Of a stretch of DNA of 14,685 nt, positions 1-6,842 are shown one piece after another. The position numbers were made by a program, and so were the translations under genes. Source of the stretch: Clostridiaceae bacterium (GTDB lineage: Bacteria; Bacillota; Clostridia; Oscillospirales; Acutalibacteraceae); NCBI GenBank assembly GCA_016303035.1, contig JAEDML010000008.1, positions 1 through 14,685 of the forward strand. Direction: 5' to 3'. Within the stretch, counting starts at the first letter, position 1; each line of letters begins with the position of its first letter. The notes below the pieces were generated by a model, which ran no database searches, had not been told where the DNA came from, and saw nothing but the letters and a program-made list of their open reading frames with translations.

Positions 1-678
1 TTCAGGTTAGAGCCTGCCGAAGAAATGCCCAAGGATATGCTGCTTGCTATGGAAAAGGAGGCAACGGGACTTTATATGTCGGGCCATCCTATGGACGATT
101 ATCGGGCATTTACCGAGAGGTCGGGAATGGCAAAAACCTCGGATATTGTCGCAAGGCGGTACCGCGACGGCAAGCGCGTATCGGTAGCCGGAGTAATAGG
201 AAATCTTAAGGTGCGCCAGTTAAAAAACAATAATCTTTTAGCCTCGGCTGTCATCGAGGATATATACGGCTCGGTTGAGGTTACTGTCTTTGCAAACGCC
301 TACGGTATGTATAAATCATTGCTTACATCGGGCAGTCCTATAATACTTTCGGGCAGAATTTCCGAAATGGAGGACCGCGACCCCGAAATAATCTGTGAAA
401 AGGTCGAACGCATACCCGAAAGCGCAAAAAGTGCCGCAGGGGCATTAAAATATAAATCGGGACTTTATTTAAAGGTAAAAAATACCGAGTGTCAAGAGTT
501 TAAAGCTGTGCGCGAATTCTTAAAAAAGCATCACGGAAACACCCCGGTTTATATATACTGTACCGAAACGGGCAGAAAGCTTGAGGCTCCCGAATCACTC
601 AGGGTAAACGCGCGGGATGAAATAATATCGCTTTTCGGTGATATAATAGGTAAAGAAAATGTAAAATTGATAAAATAA
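1..678 (+). CDS. dnaE: DNA polymerase III subunit alpha (DnaE), C-terminal part, 5' end outside window
   Basis: The frame is open from base 1 to the TAA at 676-678 and gives about 225 residues, so this is the tail of a longer protein. The segment EKEATGLYMSGHPMDDY near the start is the conserved DnaE block just after the helix-hairpin-helix region. An OB-fold follows at about fragment residues 55-140, where KRVSVAGVIGNLKV opens the barrel and the strand with SPIILSGRI lies inside it. About 75 residues of C-terminal domain remain, typical of short clostridial DnaE tails. The polymerase catalytic aspartates and PHP domain lie upstream and cannot be assessed. DnaE is the catalytic subunit of the replicative polymerase in the cytoplasm. 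Its position just before pfkA resembles the dnaE-pfkA neighbourhood of other Firmicutes. No terminator is visible after it. The family call is strong; which DnaE subclass it is cannot be decided from the tail. Confidence 0.93.
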   Translation, partial: FRLEPAEEMPKDMLLAMEKEATGLYMSGHPMDDYRAFTERSGMAKTSDIVARRYRDGKRVSVAGVIGNLKVRQLKNNNLLASAVIEDIYGSVEVTVFANAYGMYKSLLTSGSPIILSGRISEMEDRDPEIICEKVERIPESAKSAAGALKYKSGLYLKVKNTECQEFKAVREFLKKHHGNTPVYIYCTETGRKLEAPESLRVNARDEIISLFGDIIGKENVKLIK

Positions 679-681
679 GTG

Positions 682-710
682 TTGAATATTATCGGCTTTT
701 GGTTTATACT
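682..710 (+). promoter_or_regulatory. Sigma-A type promoter for pfkA
   Basis: TTGAAT (682-687) and TATACT (705-710) are separated by exactly 17 bases. Transcription would start near 717, giving an untranslated leader of about 25 bases before the pfkA start at 742. It sits in the 63-base gap after dnaE, so pfkA can be expressed independently of dnaE. Confidence 0.6.
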
Positions 711-741
711 TTGATAAGATTCAGTTACGGAGATGATTATG

Positions 742-1701
742 ATGAAAACAATAGGTGTACTCACAAGCGGCGGCGACGCGCCCGGAATGAATGCGGCGGT
801 ACGCGCTGTTGTAAGAACGGCCGCCTCCCTCGGAATGACGGTAAAGGGAATCCGCAGGGGTTATAACGGCCTTATAGAGGGAGATATTATAGATTTGGAT
901 ATACGCTCGGTGTCGGACATAATTCACCGTGGCGGCACAGTGCTTTATACCGCGAGAAGCCCGCGCTTTAAAACCGAAGAGGGTATGGCAGAGGCAATCG
1001 CTAACTGCAAGAGGTTCGGTATTGAGGGTATTGCAGTTATAGGCGGCGACGGTTCATACCGCGGCGCGCGCGACCTTTCTCTGCGCGGAATACCCTGCGT
1101 GGGAATCCCCGGCACTATTGATAACGATATTTCTTCTACCCAGTATACAATAGGCTTTGATACCGCAATGAACACCGCAATGGAGATGGTCGATAAGATT
1201 CGCGATACCGCGCAGTCTCACGACCGATGCAGCGTGGTTGAGGTTATGGGCCGCAGAGCCGGATATATCGCCTTGCAGACGGGCATCGCGGTAGGCGCTA
1301 CTGCAATATTGGTGCCTGAGGTTGAAGTAAAGATTGACGATGTTATTCAAAAAATACGCGATACTCAGAAGACCGGCAAAAAGCACTTTATCGTTGTTGT
1401 TGCCGAGGGTATCGGCGGCGTTGAGGATATTGCCAAGAAAATTGAGGAAAGCACAGGAATCGAAACCAGAGCCACGGTACTCGGCCATGTTCAGCGCGGC
1501 GGCAGTCCGACGGTGCGCGACCGCGTAATGGCAACCCAGATGGGTTATGCCGCTGTTGAGCTTCTTAATAAGGGCATCGGAAACCGCGTTATCTGCTACC
1601 GTGACGGTAAGATTGTCAACGAGGATATTTACGAGGCTTTGAATATGAAAAAGCCCTTTGATGACGATATGTACAATATCGCCCATGTGACATCAATTTA
1701 A
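742..1701 (+). CDS. pfkA: ATP-dependent 6-phosphofructokinase
   Basis: This enzyme phosphorylates fructose 6-phosphate to fructose 1,6-bisphosphate, the committed step of glycolysis. In-frame ATGs lie at 733, 739 and 742. The ribosome site GGAG (729-732) abuts the first, so I take 742. This gives 319 residues, the Bacillus PFK length, and numbering that matches E. coli PfkA: nucleotide loop at residues 9-15 (SGGDAPG), GGDGS 101-105, PGTIDND 123-129 with catalytic Asp127, and Arg162. Gly104 and Gly124 mark the ATP-using rather than the pyrophosphate-using class. Effector-site Arg21, Arg25, Arg154, Lys213 and His215 are present. Position 187, Glu in the Bacillus and E. coli enzymes, is Thr, and position 211, normally Arg or Lys, is also Thr, so control by ADP and phosphoenolpyruvate may differ. 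It has its own promoter and terminator and is probably monocistronic. Confidence 0.96.
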   Translation: MKTIGVLTSGGDAPGMNAAVRAVVRTAASLGMTVKGIRRGYNGLIEGDIIDLDIRSVSDIIHRGGTVLYTARSPRFKTEEGMAEAIANCKRFGIEGIAVIGGDGSYRGARDLSLRGIPCVGIPGTIDNDISSTQYTIGFDTAMNTAMEMVDKIRDTAQSHDRCSVVEVMGRRAGYIALQTGIAVGATAILVPEVEVKIDDVIQKIRDTQKTGKKHFIVVVAEGIGGVEDIAKKIEESTGIETRATVLGHVQRGGSPTVRDRVMATQMGYAAVELLNKGIGNRVICYRDGKIVNEDIYEALNMKKPFDDDMYNIAHVTSI

Positions 1702-1706
1702 CGCAT

Positions 1707-1743
1707 AAAGCCGTCTCAAGCACAGAAATTGAGACGGCTTTTT
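1707..1743 (+). terminator. Intrinsic terminator after pfkA
   Basis: A 13-bp perfect stem pairs 1707-1719 with 1729-1741 around a 9-base loop, with a T-run at 1739-1743. It starts 6 bases after the pfkA stop codon. The mnmA start at 1763 is only 20 bases past the end of the hairpin. Confidence 0.9.
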
Positions 1744-1762
1744 AATTAGGCAGGTGAGTATT

Positions 1763-2845
1763 TTGTCAAAGCAAAAGGTAATGGTGGGTATGAGCGGCGG
1801 CGTGGATTCCTCGGTTACTGCGGCGGTTCTTATGCTGGAAGGGTATGATGTAAGCGGAGTAACCCTGCGGCTTTACGACGGTGAGGATTACGAAAGCGGA
1901 ATCAGTAAAACCTGCTGTTCTATGTCGGATGTTGAGGACGCGCGCGCGGTGTGCTGCAGACTCGGAATACCGCATTATGTTTTCAATTTCAAACAGCGGT
2001 TTAATGAAAAGGTAATAAAGAATTTTATAGATGAATATAAAAACGGAAGAACGCCGAACCCCTGTATAGAGTGCAACCGCCGAATAAAGTTTGACGAAAT
2101 GCTCAACCGCGCAAAGCTTTTGGGATACGATAAAATTGCTACGGGACACTATGCTTCGGTTGACAGACGCGAGGACGGAAGATGGCTTTTAAAGCGCGCA
2201 AAGGACCGTAATAAGGACCAGACCTATGTGCTTTATTCGCTGACGCAGGAGCAGTTATCGAGAACCCTTTTTCCTCTCGGCGCTCTTTCAAAGCCGCAGG
2301 TAAGAGAGCTTGCCTGTAATTACGGCTTTGAAAACGCGAAAAAGCCCGACAGTCAGGATATCTGTTTCGTGCCTGACGGCGATTACGCCGCGTTTATTGA
2401 GAGGTATACGGGAAAGCAGTCGCAAAGCGGAGAATATGTCGATGTAAACGGTAATTTCCTCGGAAAAAACAATGGGGTAATACGCTACACGATAGGTCAG
2501 AGAAAGGGACTCGGAATCGCCCTCGGTAAGCCTATGTTTGTAATCAGCAAGGACGCTCAATCCAACCGTGTGGTTTTGGGGGATGAAGCTCTGCTTTTCT
2601 ACCGCAGGGTACTGGTAAACGACCTTAATTTCATACCCTTTGATGAGCTGCATGGCGAAATGCGAGTTACCGCCAAGCTGCGCTACCGCCATACTGAACA
2701 GCCTGCGGTTATAAGACCCTGTGACGGCGGCGTGCTTATAGAGTTTGACGAGCCTCAGCGCGCGCCGAGTCCCGGTCAGGCGGCGGTTTTTTATGACGGT
2801 GATACTGTCGTAGGCGGCGGAACCATTGTCAAAGGTATAGAATAA
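1763..2845 (+). CDS. mnmA: tRNA-specific 2-thiouridylase MnmA (CxxC type)
   Basis: MnmA adenylates U34 of tRNA for Lys, Glu and Gln and swaps its 2-oxygen for sulfur. I choose TTG at 1763: AGGTGA (1752-1757) lies 5 bases upstream, and the in-frame GTG at 1754 falls inside that ribosome site. The protein has 360 residues, normal for the family. The PP-loop SGGVDSS is at 11-17, the catalytic segment GRTPNPCIECN at 95-105, and the second catalytic cysteine is Cys201 in DICF. E. coli MnmA has Asp-x-x-Cys in the first segment; here it is Cys101-x-x-Cys104, the arrangement linked to iron-sulfur dependent thiolases. Cys51-Cys52 and Cys64-Cys65 are additional pairs. The C-terminal beta-barrel domains fill about 210-360. 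It is 27 bases ahead of the LUD gene with no terminator between, so co-transcription is likely. No promoter is evident between the pfkA terminator and this start. Confidence 0.95.
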   Translation: MSKQKVMVGMSGGVDSSVTAAVLMLEGYDVSGVTLRLYDGEDYESGISKTCCSMSDVEDARAVCCRLGIPHYVFNFKQRFNEKVIKNFIDEYKNGRTPNPCIECNRRIKFDEMLNRAKLLGYDKIATGHYASVDRREDGRWLLKRAKDRNKDQTYVLYSLTQEQLSRTLFPLGALSKPQVRELACNYGFENAKKPDSQDICFVPDGDYAAFIERYTGKQSQSGEYVDVNGNFLGKNNGVIRYTIGQRKGLGIALGKPMFVISKDAQSNRVVLGDEALLFYRRVLVNDLNFIPFDELHGEMRVTAKLRYRHTEQPAVIRPCDGGVLIEFDEPQRAPSPGQAAVFYDGDTVVGGGTIVKGIE

Positions 2846-2872
2846 TTTTTTACATATAAGAGGTGTTTTCTG

Positions 2873-3526
2873 TTGGACGAGAGAATCGAAACTACAATTA
2901 AAAATCTTCAAAAGAACGGTATGCAGGCTTTTTTTGCTAAGACGCGGCAGGATGTTTGCGATAAGGTAAAGGAATTGCTTTTTGACGGCTGTACAATTAC
3001 TGCAGGCGGCTCGGTTTCGCTTAAGGAAAGCGGAGTTTGGGATATAATGAATGAAAAAAGGTACAATTTCTTTGACCGTTCAAGGCAGGGTATTACAGAG
3101 GAGGAAAAGCTTCAGGCTTTTAAGGAGGCAATCGGCTGCGATTTCTTCTTTTGCTCGGCTAATGCGATTACCGAAAACGGCGAGCTTGTAAATGCCGACG
3201 GTTTTTCAAACCGAATTTCTTCAATAGCCTTCGGGCCTAAAAATGTTATTGTTGTAGCAGGCGTAAATAAAATTGTAGGCAATGTAAGAGAGGGTATGCT
3301 GCGAATAAAAACCACAGCCGCCCCCAAAAACGCGGTAAGGCTTTCAATACCTACTCCGTGCGCTAAGCTCGGGCACTGTATCGCGCTTGAAAGGTGCAAC
3401 GACCCCGAATTTACCGACGGCTGTGCAGGGGAAAACCGTATATGCGCAAATTATCTTGTTTCAGCAAAGCAGCTTACCAAAAACCGCATCAAGGTAATCA
3501 TCTGCGGCGAGGAGCTGGGTTATTAA
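2873..3526 (+). CDS. LUD-domain (DUF162, LutC-like) lactate utilization family protein, orphan
   Basis: This 217-residue protein matches the LUD/DUF162 family that includes LutC and the C-terminal region of LutB. I see the family blocks GGSVSL (45-50), the conserved stretch with NADGFSNR (107-114), and GPKNVIVVAGVNKIV (121-135). The start is TTG at 2873, with AGAGGTG (2859-2865) 7 bases upstream. No lutA or lutB partner is nearby, so a lactate oxidase role is not supported. Stand-alone LUD proteins of this size are common in Clostridia and their biochemistry is not settled. The C-terminal third has a cysteine cluster, Cys163, Cys169, Cys175, Cys184 and Cys191, which could hold a metal or Fe-S centre (inference). 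It lies between mnmA and the carboxypeptidase gene, in short gaps without terminators. The fold is a confident call; the function is not. Confidence 0.85.
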   Translation: MDERIETTIKNLQKNGMQAFFAKTRQDVCDKVKELLFDGCTITAGGSVSLKESGVWDIMNEKRYNFFDRSRQGITEEEKLQAFKEAIGCDFFFCSANAITENGELVNADGFSNRISSIAFGPKNVIVVAGVNKIVGNVREGMLRIKTTAAPKNAVRLSIPTPCAKLGHCIALERCNDPEFTDGCAGENRICANYLVSAKQLTKNRIKVIICGEELGY

Positions 3527-3583
3527 ATCTGTATTTACGGCATATCTTTCTATATATAAGCTTTTATAGAGAGGTGTGCCGTT

Positions 3584-4798
3584 TTGAAAAAATTTATAGC
3601 TTTTTTACTGTGCGCCGCACTTTGCTGCGGAATTACAGCAACCGCCGAGGGAGCGGTTACGGTATCAAGCGAGTGCGATATTTCGGATATTGACATCCCG
3701 ATAGAGACCGCCGTTACAAACGCCGCAATAGGACAGACTCTTGATATTAAGGCAAAGTCGTCTGTTTTGATGGAGCCTAATACCGGAACCGTGCTTTATG
3801 AGGATAACGCAGATGAAGCATTGGCTCCTGCCTCAATTACCAAAATTATGTCGCTTTTACTTGTAATGGAGGCTATTGACAGGGGAGATTTTACTACCGA
3901 AACCGTAGTATCCGCAAGCGAGCACGCCTGCAGTATGGGCGGTTCACAGATATGGCTTGAACCGGGTGAGAGTATGACGGTAGACGACCTACTTAAGGCG
4001 TCGGTAATCGCGTCGGCAAACGACGCTATGGTAGCTTTGGGCGAAACCGTTGCCGGCAGTGAGGAAGGCTTTGTCGCTATGATGAACGCAAAGGCCAAGG
4101 AGCTCGGTATGACGGGTACGAATTTTGTAAACGCTACGGGGCTTGACGCCGAAGGACACGTTACCACCGCGCACGATGTGGCGGTTATGTCCTGCGAGCT
4201 TATAAAGCATGACCTTATAAAGAAATATTCCACTGTCTGGATGGATACCCTGCGCGACGGCAAGAGCGAGCTTGTAAACACCAATAAGCTTGTACGCTTT
4301 TACGAGGGAACTACGGGACTGAAAACAGGAACCACAAGCACGGCGGGTTACTGCCTTTCCGCAACGGCGGAGCGTAACGGAATGGAGCTTGTTGCCGTAA
4401 TTATGGGCGGTGAGACAAGCGGCGACAGGTTTAACGGCGCTAAAAAACTGCTTGATTTCGGCTTTGCAAACTATACCTTTACGCGCGTTGACGCCGGTAT
4501 AGAGGAGGGTACAACCGCTCCCGTAAATAACGGAACCGAAAAGCAGGTGAAAATTAAAGCCGAAAATACCCTTAACGCCCTGCTTGAAAAGACCGCTTCT
4601 TCCGATATTACGCGAGATACGGTTATTAACGAAAATCTGACGGCGCCGATTAAAAAAGGCGATACCGTCGGCAGTGTAAATGTATATATCGGCGACAATC
4701 AGCTCGGAACAATTCCGCTTGTGGCGTGCGAGGATGTTCCCAAGCTTACAATAAAGGTAACGGTAAAATGGATTTTAAAAGGACTTTTCAGTCTGTGA
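3584..4798 (+). CDS. Secreted serine-type D-alanyl-D-alanine carboxypeptidase (peptidase S11, DacF/PBP5-like)
   Basis: This penicillin-binding protein trims the terminal D-Ala from peptidoglycan pentapeptides outside the membrane. The 404-residue product starts at TTG 3584, 7 bases after GAGGTG (3571-3576). Residues 1-21 form a signal peptide: Lys2-Lys3, a hydrophobic core with several cysteines, then ATA before the likely cleavage. The three active-site motifs are present and well spaced: Ser84-x-x-Lys87 (SITK), Ser144-Ala-Asn146 and Lys247-Thr-Gly249. A PBP5-type C-terminal beta domain covers roughly 290-390. The last ten residues (VKWILKGLFSL region) look like a short amphipathic membrane anchor. 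A beta-lactamase is less likely because of the S11 motif context and C-terminal domain. It follows the LUD gene by 57 bases, and only a poor promoter can be drawn in that gap. DacF is the nearest named relative I can suggest, but I do not assign the symbol. Confidence 0.93.
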   Translation: MKKFIAFLLCAALCCGITATAEGAVTVSSECDISDIDIPIETAVTNAAIGQTLDIKAKSSVLMEPNTGTVLYEDNADEALAPASITKIMSLLLVMEAIDRGDFTTETVVSASEHACSMGGSQIWLEPGESMTVDDLLKASVIASANDAMVALGETVAGSEEGFVAMMNAKAKELGMTGTNFVNATGLDAEGHVTTAHDVAVMSCELIKHDLIKKYSTVWMDTLRDGKSELVNTNKLVRFYEGTTGLKTGTTSTAGYCLSATAERNGMELVAVIMGGETSGDRFNGAKKLLDFGFANYTFTRVDAGIEEGTTAPVNNGTEKQVKIKAENTLNALLEKTASSDITRDTVINENLTAPIKKGDTVGSVNVYIGDNQLGTIPLVACEDVPKLTIKVTVKWILKGLFSL

Positions 4799-4854
4799 TA
4801 AATTTCTAATTTTTATATATCCTTAAACTTTTAATGAATAATTTGTATTTTAAC

Positions 4855-4883
4855 TTGAAATATATCACAATATAATGTAAAAT
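4855..4883 (+). promoter_or_regulatory. Sigma-A type promoter for pgi
   Basis: TTGAAA (4855-4860) and TAAAAT (4878-4883) are separated by 17 bases within the AT-rich 121-base gap after the carboxypeptidase gene. A TATAAT at 4871-4876 lacks a well-placed -35 partner (TTAACT would be 15 bases away), so I prefer the first pair. The expected transcription start is near 4890, about 30 bases before the pgi ATG. Confidence 0.55.
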
Positions 4884-4919
4884 AAACCATAGAAAAATAA
4901 AAGATTTCGAGGGAGAAAA

Positions 4920-6257
4920 ATGGCACTTAAGTTCAATTATTCCTTTGCGGAGCAGTTTATCCGCGAAAACGACCTTAAAGGTCTTGAGACGCAGGTTGCC
5001 GCGGCTCACCGTACAATTGAAGAAAGAAACGGACTCGGCAACGATTTTTTGGGTTGGGTAAATCTTCCGACCGATTATGACAAGGAGGAATTTGCGCGCA
5101 TTAAGGCCGCCGCGGCTAAAATCCGCAAGGATACCGATATTTTAATAGTTATCGGAATCGGCGGTTCCTATCTCGGTGCACGCGCCGCAATCGAATTTTT
5201 AAAGGGACCGTATTACAATAATTTGCGTGACGGCGCACCGGAAATTTATTTTGCCGGCAACAGCATAAGCGGCTCATATCTTTCGGATATGATAAAGCTG
5301 TGCGAGGGTAAGCGTGTTTCGGTAAACATTATTTCAAAGTCGGGTACTACTACCGAGCCTGCGGTTGCTTTCCGCGTGTTCCGTAAGTATCTTGAGGAGC
5401 ATTACGGCGAAGAAGAAGCCGCAAAGCGTATCTACTGCACTACCGACAGGGCAAGGGGCACCCTTAAAAAGCTGGCCGACGAAAAAGGCTATGAATGCTT
5501 TGTTGTTCCCGATGATGTCGGCGGCCGTTACTCGGTTCTTACAGCCGTCGGTCTTCTTCCGATTGCCGCGGCAGGCGCCGATATTGATAAGCTTATGGCA
5601 GGAGCCGCAGAAGCTGCAAAGGACTATAACGAGCCTGATATGTATAAGAATGACTGCTATACCTATGCCGCTCTTCGCAACGCATTATACCGCAAGGGTA
5701 AATCGGTTGAGCTGCTTGTCAGCTACGAGCCGCGCTTTACAATGATGTCCGAATGGTTTAAGCAGCTCTTCGGTGAGAGCGAGGGCAAGGATAATAAGGG
5801 ACTTTTCCCTGCTTCCGTTACCTTCTCTACCGACCTTCATTCTATGGGTCAGTTTATACAGGACGGCAGCCGCGTTATGTTTGAAACGGTTGTTAAGTTT
5901 AACGAGAGCGACAGCGATGTTGTAATCGAGGAAGAGGCCGAAAACGGAGACGGACTTAATTTCCTTGCAGGAAAAACAATGTCCTATGTTAACTCAAAAG
6001 CGTTTGAGGGTACGGTACTCGCCCATACCGACGGCGGCGTTCCCAACCTTGTTATAAGCGTTGATAAACCCGATGAGGAAAATCTCGGACGGCTTATATA
6101 CTTCTTTGAAAAGGCATGCGCTGTATCGGGTTATATTCTCGGTGTAAATCCGTTTGATCAACCCGGGGTTGAGAGCTATAAGAAGAATATGTTTGCGCTG
6201 CTCGGCAAGCCGGGCTACGAAGCGCAGAAGGCGGAGCTTGAAGCGCGTCTTAAATAG
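4920..6257 (+). CDS. pgi: Glucose-6-phosphate isomerase
   Basis: The enzyme interconverts glucose 6-phosphate and fructose 6-phosphate, feeding PfkA, which is encoded in the same window. The ATG at 4920 follows GGGAG (4911-4915) by 4 bases. The 445-residue length fits the short Firmicutes type. The two SIS sugar-phosphate domains are visible: GIGGSYLG at 79-86, the phosphate-binding SKSGTT at 139-144, GGRYSVLTAVGLLP at 201-214 (Pgi signature), and GESEGK at 285-290, which contains the catalytic glutamate. The block TDLHSMGQFIQDG follows at 304-316, and QPGVESYKKNMFALLGK near residue 420 is the second signature. It has its own promoter. The next gene starts 52 bases downstream with no T-tailed terminator between, so the two may share a transcript. 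Confidence 0.97.
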   Translation: MALKFNYSFAEQFIRENDLKGLETQVAAAHRTIEERNGLGNDFLGWVNLPTDYDKEEFARIKAAAAKIRKDTDILIVIGIGGSYLGARAAIEFLKGPYYNNLRDGAPEIYFAGNSISGSYLSDMIKLCEGKRVSVNIISKSGTTTEPAVAFRVFRKYLEEHYGEEEAAKRIYCTTDRARGTLKKLADEKGYECFVVPDDVGGRYSVLTAVGLLPIAAAGADIDKLMAGAAEAAKDYNEPDMYKNDCYTYAALRNALYRKGKSVELLVSYEPRFTMMSEWFKQLFGESEGKDNKGLFPASVTFSTDLHSMGQFIQDGSRVMFETVVKFNESDSDVVIEEEAENGDGLNFLAGKTMSYVNSKAFEGTVLAHTDGGVPNLVISVDKPDEENLGRLIYFFEKACAVSGYILGVNPFDQPGVESYKKNMFALLGKPGYEAQKAELEARLK

Positions 6258-6268
6258 GAACAGAACCA

Positions 6269-6285
6269 ACTGCCGTAAAGGCAGT
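6269..6285 (+). other. Small intercistronic hairpin between pgi and the P-loop gene
   Basis: ACTGCC (6269-6274) pairs perfectly with GGCAGT (6280-6285) around a 5-base loop. There is no T-run after it, so it is unlikely to terminate. It could mark a processing or stability element in a shared transcript, or mean nothing. Confidence 0.3.
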
Positions 6286-6309
6286 CAAATAGAAAAGGAG
6301 CTGGTATAA

Positions 6310-6717
6310 ATGATTAAACTCATTATCGGGAAAAAAGGTTCGGGAAAGACTAAAAAATTGGTGGATATGGTTAATTCGGCAGCCGAAACAAGTCTAGGCA
6401 ACGTCGTTTGCATTGAAAAAGGCGACACATTAACTTATTCCGTTACACATAAAGCAAGACTGATAGATGCGGACGCTTTCGGTATATCCGGCTACGGCGA
6501 ATATTACGGTATGGTAGCAGGAATAAAGGCAGGCAACCATGATGTAACCCATATTTTCGGCGACGCTACGCTTAGAATAGGCAGCCGCGATTATGAGGAG
6601 CTTACCGCTTTCCTTGAAAGAATAGCAAAGATTGACGATGTAGAGTTTATCTTTACGGTTTCCGCCGATGAATCGGAACTGCCGAAAAAGCTTTCCGATA
6701 TTGCGGAGATTTGCTGA
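6310..6717 (+). CDS. Small P-loop ATP-binding protein of unknown function
   Basis: I recognise a nucleotide-binding fold but no named function. The 135-residue product starts at ATG 6310, 9 bases after AAGGAG. Residues 7-14 (GKKGSGKT) form a textbook Walker A motif right after a first hydrophobic strand. VTHIFGD at 79-85 looks like a Walker B strand, and FTVSAD at 115-120 could be a sensor strand. The protein is therefore close to a minimal P-loop domain, with no fused effector, membrane segment or signal peptide. From memory, similar short proteins occur widely in Clostridia and are sometimes mislabelled as PilT-like. No pilus gene is nearby, so I do not use that name. It sits after pgi, possibly on the same transcript, and is closed by a strong terminator. 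A kinase or a DNA/RNA-associated ATPase are both open. Confidence 0.8.
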   Translation: MIKLIIGKKGSGKTKKLVDMVNSAAETSLGNVVCIEKGDTLTYSVTHKARLIDADAFGISGYGEYYGMVAGIKAGNHDVTHIFGDATLRIGSRDYEELTAFLERIAKIDDVEFIFTVSADESELPKKLSDIAEIC

Positions 6718-6725
6718 AAAGGCTT

Positions 6726-6756
6726 GCGGGCGGCATATGCCGCCCGTTAATTTTTT
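6726..6756 (+). terminator. Intrinsic terminator after the P-loop gene
   Basis: An 8-bp GC-rich stem pairs 6727-6734 with 6739-6746 around the loop ATAT, and six T residues follow at 6751-6756. The loop is itself self-complementary, making an 18-base palindrome. It ends the pgi side before the yceD promoter. Confidence 0.88.
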
Positions 6757-6786
6757 CGGATGCGGCAGATAATTTCAAATAAATTC

Positions 6787-6815
6787 TTGACAAAGGCTTA
6801 TCTTGTATATATAAT
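6787..6815 (+). promoter_or_regulatory. Consensus sigma-A promoter for yceD-rpmF
   Basis: Both hexamers are perfect: TTGACA (6787-6792) and TATAAT (6810-6815), with the optimal 17-base spacer. It is the best promoter in the window. Transcription would begin near 6822, about 20 bases before the yceD ATG at 6843, which suits a gene pair that includes a ribosomal protein. Confidence 0.85.
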
Positions 6816-6842
6816 ATTCTTTGTGACGATAGAGGTGGAAGT

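Noticed and set aside
1054..1686. Long open frame of 210 codons on the minus strand opposite pfkA
   Set aside because: It lies wholly inside a clear pfkA, has no recognisable domain and no good ribosome site. Similar antisense frames oppose mnmA (2288-2911), the carboxypeptidase (3796-4284), DUF512 (7858-8355) and der (9202-10014), as expected from codon bias in GC-rich third positions.
3534..3560. Promoter TTTACG / TATAAG upstream of the carboxypeptidase gene
   Set aside because: The spacer is only 15 bases and both hexamers are imperfect, so I could not support it over co-transcription from upstream.
3584..3646. Possible lipoprotein signal in the carboxypeptidase (cysteines at residues 10, 14 and 15)
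   Set aside because: No cysteine is preceded by a proper lipobox such as L-A/S-G/A-C, and S11 enzymes are usually cleaved by signal peptidase I.
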